Below are positions 57,587-64,000 of a stretch of 64,000 nucleotides of DNA, in pieces. Origin of the DNA: RGIG5612 sp963591145 (GTDB lineage: Bacteria; Bacillota; Clostridia; Lachnospirales; Lachnospiraceae); contig CAVARE010000039.1 of NCBI GenBank assembly GCA_963591145.1, positions 6,402 through 70,401 on the forward strand. Reading direction: 5' to 3'. Below the pieces are notes generated by a model. That model saw only the letters and a list, made by a program, of their open reading frames with translations. It was not told the DNA's origin and searched no databases. Every line of letters begins with the position of its first letter. The first letter of the stretch is position 1. The position numbers were made by a program, and so were the translations under genes.

Positions 57587-57890
57587 TTTAATTTTCTCCT
57601 TGCTTACTTCATTTTTGCTCCGGCGCTTTTCTTCCGCCTGCCTTTACTCCGATAATATGGCTGATCTGGCGGCTGGTCACTATAGGATAAATATCATTTG
57701 CCTTTAAATCAAGGATTTTTTAAGCCATTTGAAAAGGGGCGATCCTGATCTTCGCCCGAAGAAACCTCTGCCGCGCAATTTGCCGCTGGCAAATTACATA
57801 TATATAGTTTAAAATACAAGAGGTTATGCACTTTCTCAGGCTAAAGCAGTAAGGCATTCCATTAGCTTTATTTATGGAGAAATATTCAAT
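57587..57890. other. 304-bp divergent gap before the DUF4015 gene
   Basis: Contains hairpins GGGCGA / TCGCCC (about 57738-57757) and AATTTGCC-gct-GGCAAATT (57777-57795, perfect). A TATATAT stretch follows, which could be a -10 for the plus-strand gene. No coding frame is convincing. Confidence 0.4.
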
Positions 57891-59648
57891 ATGTCATCTA
57901 GCAGATATTATAAGAAGCGCCGCAGAAGGCGCAGAAGACGATATACGAGACGTATCAATCCTTTAATTATCATCATTCCGGTTATCATATTAGTGGCAGC
58001 GGTTGTTCTGATCGTTACACTTACCAGAAATACTGACAACTCTGTTATGCGATACCTGGGTTCAACCAATGCGGGGGTAGCATATTATTCCTACGATGAG
58101 ACTGAGCAGCGCCTCATTAAGGCTTCGGGTACACTTCAGCGTGGTATCCAGGTTAAGGATCTGAACCAGGAATATACAGAAAATGGCGTAACATATACAA
58201 TTATTGAATACAATGGTGAGAACTATTACATCTCTCGTTCGGCTCTGGTGGACTCTATGGATGATGTGGTTCAGGAAACCGAGCTCTGGGTGCGCACGTC
58301 AGCCACTGTTTATACCAACGAATCAGGGCCTGAGATCGCATCATTTGCCAAGAAGGGATCCTGCCTTACGGTTATAGGCTATGATGAGCTTCAATCTGAC
58401 GGTTCGGTTTACAAATATGAGGTAAGCTTCACCGATTCCACTGGTAAGGATGTAACCGGTTGGGTTTATGGTAAATATCTTAAAGACAATGAAGAGGATG
58501 CTCTCGCCATTAACGAGGAAGTATATGCTATACATAAGGACCGTATATACAGCGGCCTAGATCTGGGCGGCGGACTTCCGTCAAGTCTTGACTGGTATCC
58601 TGTTGAGAAGCCTTCATTTGCGGATAATCCGATCTGCGAATTCGCCCGCGGCATGTATATCACGGTGGACGGCGTCCAATATATCGACGCTTATATTGCG
58701 ATTGCCAAGGAAAATGGCGTTAACTGCATGGTTATTGATATCAAGGACGGCACCCTGGCATACAAGGTAGAGTCGATCAAGGATATCTCACCGACTTCAT
58801 ATAATAATGCATATTTTGCAGATGCTGATGACTATGCCGCAGCAATTCAGAAATGTAAGGACGAGGGCTTCTATGTTATCGGCCGTATAGTTGCATTTAA
58901 TGACTCATTATATGCCGCTGATCATCCTGAAACGTGTATTGAATCAGAATCTTCTACACAGTTATGGCCGTCCGGCTATAGCCGCGACTGCTGGTATTAT
59001 AATCTGTTGCTGGCAACGGACGCTGTCGAAAGATGCGGATTTAACGAGATCCAGTTCGACTATGTGCGTTTCCCGGAGGAATCCTACAGCATGTCGCAGG
59101 ATCCGACCAGCGACTTCAAGAATACCTATGGTGAGGACAAGGTCGAGGCAATACAGAACTTCTGCTACTATGCTGCTGATGTTCTTCATGAACTGGGTGT
59201 ATATGTTTCAGCCGACGTATTCGGTGAATGCGTTTACAAATATATCACCGCATACGGTCAGTACATGCCAGCCATTGCCCTGGTTGTGGACGCGGTCAGC
59301 GCCATGCCTTACACGGACCACTTCGGAACTGATACCGATACGTGGTCTGATCCATATACTACATTATATGACTGGGGCCTGAGCTGCGTGGCCCGCTTAA
59401 ACGAGACACCAAATGCAGCCATCGCCCGCACATGGATCACCTGCTATAACGTCCCATGGTGGAATCCTACAGTCACATGCGATGCCGACTACGTCGCTAA
59501 ACAGGTGCAGGGTCTGGTGGATGCTGGTCTGACAGGCGGCTTCCTTACATGGAACGGTGTGGCAAATAGAACCAAATATGAGGAGATGGGTGCCGCCTGG
59601 GGATATAATTATGTACCTAGCACCGCCACCGAAACTGACGAGGAATAG
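57891..59648 (+). CDS. Membrane-anchored putative glycoside hydrolase (DUF4015)
   Basis: A 585-residue protein. Residues 1-20 are extremely basic (KKRRRRRRRRYTRR), then a membrane anchor at 24-44. Residues 60-205 contain an SH3-like region (WVRTSATVYTNESG; GWVYGKYLK), and from about 230 onward is the DUF4015/GHL10-like TIM barrel (ARGMYITVDG; NEIQFDYVRFPEE). These proteins are thought to act on cell-wall or exopolysaccharide glycans, but the activity is not proven. The site GGAGA lies 10 nt before ATG. It ends at a shared bidirectional terminator. Confidence 0.85.
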   Translation: MSSSRYYKKRRRRRRRRYTRRINPLIIIIPVIILVAAVVLIVTLTRNTDNSVMRYLGSTNAGVAYYSYDETEQRLIKASGTLQRGIQVKDLNQEYTENGVTYTIIEYNGENYYISRSALVDSMDDVVQETELWVRTSATVYTNESGPEIASFAKKGSCLTVIGYDELQSDGSVYKYEVSFTDSTGKDVTGWVYGKYLKDNEEDALAINEEVYAIHKDRIYSGLDLGGGLPSSLDWYPVEKPSFADNPICEFARGMYITVDGVQYIDAYIAIAKENGVNCMVIDIKDGTLAYKVESIKDISPTSYNNAYFADADDYAAAIQKCKDEGFYVIGRIVAFNDSLYAADHPETCIESESSTQLWPSGYSRDCWYYNLLLATDAVERCGFNEIQFDYVRFPEESYSMSQDPTSDFKNTYGEDKVEAIQNFCYYAADVLHELGVYVSADVFGECVYKYITAYGQYMPAIALVVDAVSAMPYTDHFGTDTDTWSDPYTTLYDWGLSCVARLNETPNAAIARTWITCYNVPWWNPTVTCDADYVAKQVQGLVDAGLTGGFLTWNGVANRTKYEEMGAAWGYNYVPSTATETDEE

Positions 59649-59724
59649 CGCGGCAAATATACTGGCAGAATTAAAGAAACTGGCAATTTTCGGCCATCGA
59701 AAAAGCGAGAGTTTCTGGTTATAG

Positions 59725-59760
59725 AATAAGGCATCAGATCTTACGGTCTGATGCCTTATT
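59725..59760. terminator. Bidirectional terminator between the DUF4015 and Glu/Thr-rich genes
   Basis: AATAAGGCATCAGA / TCTGATGCCTTATT, 14 perfect pairs around an 8-nt loop, with T-rich flanks both ways. It serves both convergent genes. Confidence 0.92.
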
Positions 59761-59762
59761 TG

Positions 59763-62357
59763 TCATCTTGCTGATGCTCTGCGTTTCTTTCTTCTTATAC
59801 GCAGTACAAGAATTGCGGCTGCCGCCAGGAATATCACGACGCCGATTATCCATGATGCATTTGATTCCGACTTAACCGTGGCCTTGCCTGCTGCCTTATA
59901 GCCTTCAAATGTTCTCTCATAGACATTGCCTGCAGCATCCTTAGCGACTACCTTGACATTTGCTGCTGTATCTGACTCCGGAATGCTAAAGCTGTAGGTC
60001 TCACCATCCACAGCGTAATCCACCTTCTGGTCATCTACATAAATGTCCACCTCATCTAACTGAATATTATCCTTGATGATCATCTCGCCTGACGAGGTGT
60101 CATTAACAGTGCTCGCATCAGAGCAGTCAATAATAAGGGGATCTGTATTATCTACGCTGAATTCTATTGAGGAGCCCTTGATCTCGTTAGAATTAGAATT
60201 GCCTGCCTCATCTTCAGAATAAATGAACATCTTGTATCGTCCGTCATCCTTGAAGGTATCGGCATTAATGGTATATTGGTAGATCTTCTTATTCTCTGAA
60301 TTGCCCGTCAGCATTACATCGTAGTCAGTGCCCTTCTCAAGTTCATAGGTTTCATCATCCTTAGAGACCGTGATCTTGATGGAATCCTCAACCAGCTTGT
60401 CCTGGTTCTGCTCGCAGACTACAATGGTGCCCGTCTCCTTAAGTGACTTGCCATTCACGCTTTCCAGGGCAGACAGATCATAGGTGGAGCCCTCGGTATT
60501 TACATGCTGGGTCTCGGATTCACTTTCCTTAGCAGACTCTTCCAAAGCAGCGGCCTCGCTGGCCAGCTCCGCAGCCTCGGATTCGGCTTCCTTCGTAAGA
60601 GCTGTATCCGCGCCTGATGAAGACGGCTGTGAGTTCGTTGATGAAGATTTATTCTGGGACGAGGTGCTCTGGGTGCGCGTGCTTGATGCCGTGCTGTAGG
60701 TGCCTGAATATGTTGAGGCTGAAGGCTTGTAGACATATTGCGGCACATAGACATACTGGATGTTGCTCTCAGTCTCGGGCTCGGCGATGGTGGTAGTCTC
60801 TGGCTCTGCTGCAGAGGTGGTTTCTGGCTCAAATGCAGTTGTGGTCTCTGATTCTTCAGCGGCAGAGGTTGTCTCCTGTTCCGCTGAGGAAATCTCTGAC
60901 TCTGCTGCAGAGGTAGTCTCTGGCTCAAGCGCAGTTGTGGTCTCCGATTCAGCGGCTGGGGTTTCTGTCTCAGCAACTGGGGTGGTCTCAATCTCGTCAG
61001 AGGCTTCCTGTTCCACAATCAGAGTTGTCTCTAATTCTGACTCAGATACGCTCTCCGACTCAATCGCGATTGTGGTCTCTGGTTCTGCTGCCAGAGATAT
61101 CTCTTCCTGATTAACATCATCAGTAAGCTCCGCTGTATCCTCCAGTACGCTATGCTCTGGTTCTGCAAGTTGTGAATTCGTCTCAGTATCCGGCGCAGCT
61201 GTCGTTTCCATATTGTCTGTAGCCTCTGTTGCGGCTTCTTCTGCCAAATCAGATTCTGCAGTCAGACCCACTTCTGTTACGCTTTCAGTCTCTAATTCAG
61301 AGTCGGGATCAGCTACAACTTCAGTCGCCATATCTGTAGCTGTCTCCACCTCTGCGCTCTGCTCTTCAGTTGAAGATTCTTCCTGTGATGTGAGTTCATG
61401 GTTCGTTTCCAGCTCAGCCTCCGACTCTGATTCTGTTTCTGCCTCCGTTACGGTTTCTAACTCCGACTCAGATTCTGATTCCTCTTCGAATTCATTCTCT
61501 TCTGTTGATTCTTCCTGCATAGCAGTCTCATCCACATACTCCGCCTCTGCTGTAGTTTCTACCTCTTCAGCTACATCTGTCTCCGTTGATGCTGTGGCTT
61601 CAATTGCATCCTCAGTTTCAATCTCTGCCCCTGCTGTGACCTCGTCAATCGTCTCTGCAGTAGTTTCGCTCTCCGCTTCTGTTACAGCTTCCGCCTCACC
61701 AGCAATTTCAGTCCCAGGCTCTGCTGTAGCTTCCATCTCTCCAGCAGCTTCAGTCTCAACATCTGCTGTGGCTTCATTTTCTGCCTCTTCGCCAGCAACT
61801 TCTATCTCTGCCTCTACTGCAACCTCTTCCACAGATTCAGTCTCCGCCTCCACCACCTGCGGTGCGACCACTCCATAATACTGTTCACTATAATAATCTC
61901 CATTATTATCAGTAAATCCCAGTTCAACGGTCAGTGTCTGCAGTGCATATGTTTCTACCTGCCTTACAAGCGCAGTTATGGCATCCGCATTTGCCGCCTG
62001 TATCACCCAGCTGCCAGGATCGTTCTGTATTAAGGCGCCATCAGCATCCGCTGACTGTAATGTCACATATTCCTGACCAGACTGTCCGTCAGACGTTATA
62101 GTGAAATTCACAGCCTTAATTCCTACAGCCTCGCTTCGCACGGCGAATTCAAGGTCGATCCGTCCCGTTTCGTCTGTCACTATCTGACCATTTTCGTCAA
62201 ACAGATTTAAGACGCTTATCTGTGCTGATTTACCGCCCATAGCGCCGCCAGGCTCACCTGCCAGTATGCTGCCTGCCAGCGACATGCATAATATTCCTGC
62301 TATCACCAGTGAAATCAGCGCATTTCTTGCCTTTCTCTTCTTATTATCATTAATCAT
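59763..62357 (-). CDS. Giant Glu/Thr/Ser-rich envelope protein with C-terminal anchor
   Basis: An 864-residue protein: signal peptide or anchor at 12-34, a folded N-terminal domain (about 40-165), then about 400 residues of low-complexity ETE/EAE/TTA-type repeats (such as ETTSAAEPETTT), a Tyr/Ser segment (YVPQYVYKPSAS), an Ig-like bacterial domain (about 680-820: DDGRYKMFIYSEDEAGNSNS; VVAKDAAGNVYERTF), a membrane helix near 828-850 and a basic tail (RIRRKKRRASAR). There is no LPXTG. The stalk is probably an extended, glycosylated spacer. It follows the kinase gene by 44 bp, hence co-expressed. Confidence 0.85.
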   Translation of the reverse strand: MINDNKKRKARNALISLVIAGILCMSLAGSILAGEPGGAMGGKSAQISVLNLFDENGQIVTDETGRIDLEFAVRSEAVGIKAVNFTITSDGQSGQEYVTLQSADADGALIQNDPGSWVIQAANADAITALVRQVETYALQTLTVELGFTDNNGDYYSEQYYGVVAPQVVEAETESVEEVAVEAEIEVAGEEAENEATADVETEAAGEMEATAEPGTEIAGEAEAVTEAESETTAETIDEVTAGAEIETEDAIEATASTETDVAEEVETTAEAEYVDETAMQEESTEENEFEEESESESELETVTEAETESESEAELETNHELTSQEESSTEEQSAEVETATDMATEVVADPDSELETESVTEVGLTAESDLAEEAATEATDNMETTAAPDTETNSQLAEPEHSVLEDTAELTDDVNQEEISLAAEPETTIAIESESVSESELETTLIVEQEASDEIETTPVAETETPAAESETTTALEPETTSAAESEISSAEQETTSAAEESETTTAFEPETTSAAEPETTTIAEPETESNIQYVYVPQYVYKPSASTYSGTYSTASSTRTQSTSSQNKSSSTNSQPSSSGADTALTKEAESEAAELASEAAALEESAKESESETQHVNTEGSTYDLSALESVNGKSLKETGTIVVCEQNQDKLVEDSIKITVSKDDETYELEKGTDYDVMLTGNSENKKIYQYTINADTFKDDGRYKMFIYSEDEAGNSNSNEIKGSSIEFSVDNTDPLIIDCSDASTVNDTSSGEMIIKDNIQLDEVDIYVDDQKVDYAVDGETYSFSIPESDTAANVKVVAKDAAGNVYERTFEGYKAAGKATVKSESNASWIIGVVIFLAAAAILVLRIRRKKRRASAR

Positions 62358-62401
62358 CTCTTAATTCCTCCCTGTCGGTTCAATGGATCACACAATTCGT
62401 C

Positions 62402-63913
62402 TCACTCGTGGCTGTCGCTGTATGCAAGACTTATCGCATCCGCAGCGGCATCAAGTCTCGACATTATCTGAGTTCTGAGAGCATCCGCCTGAGAGGATGT
62501 GGTCTGCATTCCCTTAACCTTCTGCAGCACGCTGCCATACAAGTCACTGATATCTTCCAATGCGACACCGTCTGTGCAGAATTTGCGGGCATAGGTTTCT
62601 ATAGAATGAATGACTAATTTATATACCTCCAGCCTTACCAGCTCCGGGGTATCATCCGTCACCTGGGTGCAGAGCCGCGACATTTGCGTAAAGCAGTCAC
62701 TATACATCCCTGCATCATCGGATTCCTGTATACGCACGTTAATATCCCTGTAGAACTCGCCGATTTTCTTAAACACCGACGCCATGTCGCTGTAATCACA
62801 GGACAGCTCAAACCACGGGATGGCCTCGATGATGCCGATTGTATTATCCGAACCGTAATCGTAGTAGTACCAGTATAATTTGCCTACTTCAAATGCTATT
62901 TTTTCGAATCCCTCCTGTTCCTTCAGTTCGCTGAGATTAGGCTTAATGATATTTAATAGTGTTTCTTCCTCTTCCCGGGAAAAGGTCTCATCGACCTTGA
63001 TTTCTTCTATCACCTCACTTATCTGTTCTAACTGTGACCTGCTGCCTGCCGTTCTGAGCAAGACGGCGCTCGCAGCCAGAAAAATGCAGACTACAGCCAA
63101 TACAGTGATCAGTATTCTGAGCAGGCTGATCTTATTTTTCCTGTGTCTCTTACGCCTCTGTTCCAGCATGATATTAAGGCGATCCTGCAGCTCTTCTGCG
63201 CTCTGGAATCTGTCATCGGGGTTATGCCTGATGCAAATGCTGATTATCTCCGCAAATTCTGGGGATAACCTTCTGCAATAATCCGACAGATATTCGATGG
63301 TTTTACCGAGGCCATAGATATCCGTTCTTGCATCCGTCTGCAGGCCGTATTCTTCATACTGCTCAGGCGCGGCAAATCTTTCTGTCCCCAGATACTGAGT
63401 GTCCCTGGCCTGCCCCGGCTTAAACCTTCGGGCGATTCCAAAATCGATCACCTTAATATGTCCGCTCTCAGTCATGATGACATTTTCCGGCTTAATATCC
63501 CGGTAAATTACGGCTGGATTTCTCGAATGCAGATAGATAAGAACCTCCGTAAGCTGCAGCATCCAGTCTATCATGGTCTGCTCGTCGATATATTCGCCAG
63601 AATCGGCAATCTCCTTCAGCGAATGACCGCGTACATAGTCCTCGACTATATACACTGCCCTGCTGTCATTAATAATATCAACGACCCGTACGATAGACGG
63701 ATGATCGAGGTCCTTAACTATGTCCACCTCAGAAAGGGCAGAACTAACAGACAGAGTGTTATCTCTGTCTTGAATTACCTTCAGAATCTCCTTGACGACC
63801 CATTCCTTGGACATACTGACATCCCTAGCCAGGTATACCCGTGACATGCCGCCCTTGTCTATCAGCCGCAAAATCTCGTATTTGCCGCCGACAATCTGAC
63901 CAATCTGTGCCAT
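62402..63913 (-). CDS. Membrane Ser/Thr protein kinase
   Basis: A 503-residue eukaryotic-like kinase. Gly loop LIDKGGMSRVYLA, K41 in WVVKEIL, catalytic YRDIKPENV with D139, DFG at 157-159, APEQYEEYG in the activation segment. A juxtamembrane basic stretch (RRKRHRKN) precedes a membrane helix at about 264-287. The 215-residue outer domain is alpha-helical, without PASTA repeats; it looks like a TPR-like sensor, so it is distinct from PrkC/IreK. The site AAGGGA lies 11 nt before ATG. Likely substrate or partner: the neighbouring envelope protein (inference). Confidence 0.9.
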   Translation of the reverse strand: MAQIGQIVGGKYEILRLIDKGGMSRVYLARDVSMSKEWVVKEILKVIQDRDNTLSVSSALSEVDIVKDLDHPSIVRVVDIINDSRAVYIVEDYVRGHSLKEIADSGEYIDEQTMIDWMLQLTEVLIYLHSRNPAVIYRDIKPENVIMTESGHIKVIDFGIARRFKPGQARDTQYLGTERFAAPEQYEEYGLQTDARTDIYGLGKTIEYLSDYCRRLSPEFAEIISICIRHNPDDRFQSAEELQDRLNIMLEQRRKRHRKNKISLLRILITVLAVVCIFLAASAVLLRTAGSRSQLEQISEVIEEIKVDETFSREEEETLLNIIKPNLSELKEQEGFEKIAFEVGKLYWYYYDYGSDNTIGIIEAIPWFELSCDYSDMASVFKKIGEFYRDINVRIQESDDAGMYSDCFTQMSRLCTQVTDDTPELVRLEVYKLVIHSIETYARKFCTDGVALEDISDLYGSVLQKVKGMQTTSSQADALRTQIMSRLDAAADAISLAYSDSHE

Positions 63914-64000
63914 CAGTCATCATTCCCTTTATTTTATTTTCTTCTCGTGTGAAAGATTCTCCCTAGAAATAAGGTATTCCGAATTTCGTAGAACTGGATT

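Noticed and set aside
61213..61878. 221-codon Ser/Val-rich frame opposite the Glu/Thr-rich gene
   Set aside because: Mirror image of a low-complexity coding region, whose codons rarely give stops on the other strand; the sense strand has signal peptide, anchor and Ig-like domain.
61000..61900. LPXTG sorting signal in the giant envelope protein
   Set aside because: The C-terminus has a membrane helix and basic tail but no LPXTG-like motif before it.
1..64000. CRISPR array
   Set aside because: No series of short direct repeats with regular unique spacers was seen; the only tandem repeats are the coding 111-bp units at 32330-32750.

Overview
The window looks like a chromosomal segment of an anaerobic Firmicute of class Clostridia, most probably a Lachnospiraceae-type gut or rumen bacterium. 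The reasons are strong GGAGG ribosome binding sites, consensus TTGACA/TATAAT promoters, Firmicute-only gene orders (ylxM-ffh-rpsP-khpA-rimM-trmD; hrcA-grpE-dnaK with dnaJ; ireB-ruvX-DUF1292-RNase J-mltG-like-trmR-trhP), a CIRCE element, and several iron-sulfur flavin enzymes. Genus cannot be fixed from sequence reading alone.

Layout. 1-8.4 kb: accessory genes: a truncated secreted protein, a CoA-type Nudix enzyme, an orphan secreted TrpX-like binding protein, an SDR epimerase, threonine aldolase, a bicupin, a receiver-SARP regulator divergent from a secreted esterase, and a membrane protein. 8.5-14.4 kb: decayed gene remnants, a MATE exporter, a PLD-helicase-DUF3427 protein coupled to a MutT-like enzyme, two antitoxin relics (one BrnA-like fragment, one intact Phd/YefM without toxin), and tRNA-Leu. 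14.4-20.3 kb: radical SAM protein, arylamine N-acetyltransferase, BaiCD/enoate-reductase-like flavoenzyme, split chromate transporter. 20.3-24.1 kb: rlmB-mrnC-cysS-ispF and tRNA-Val/tRNA-Met. 24.2-29.3 kb: a secreted acidic protein, a cupin-ACP-pta transcription unit, a CPBP protease and an esterase. 29.3-36.6 kb: the conserved tRNA-modification/RNase J/ruvX block. 36.7-41.5 kb: mtaB-thiI-cysteine desulfurase-prmA. 41.6-47.1 kb: a strongly expressed redox operon (FrdA-like flavoprotein, NuoG/GltD-like NAD(P)H module, NuoF-like protein without the FMN domain). 47.3-52.7 kb: HrcA/CIRCE heat-shock operon. 52.7-56.7 kb: SRP/ribosome-maturation operon. 57-64 kb: HD protein, poly-Arg DUF4015 protein, a giant Glu/Thr/Ser-rich envelope protein and a membrane Ser/Thr kinase.

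Most notable observations: (1) the 42-47 kb redox operon, whose catalytic flavoprotein lacks recognisable fumarate-reductase substrate residues, behind a perfect consensus promoter and a roughly 200-nt structured leader; (2) a 40-bp promoter/operator module, 34/40 identical, placed in front of two unrelated genes (bicupin and a membrane protein); (3) a SARP regulator with Asn in place of the phosphoacceptor Asp, facing 10-bp-period direct repeats in its divergent promoter; (4) two families of dispersed intergenic repeats, one a ~75-100 bp palindrome with an almost invariant apex and covarying stems, the other a ~70 bp element that in one place supplies the ispF stop codon; (5) a short, apparently non-catalytic MltG-like protein with four 37-residue tandem repeats.

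Most start sites below were chosen from ribosome binding sites and often differ from the longest open frame; those decisions are explained entry by entry.
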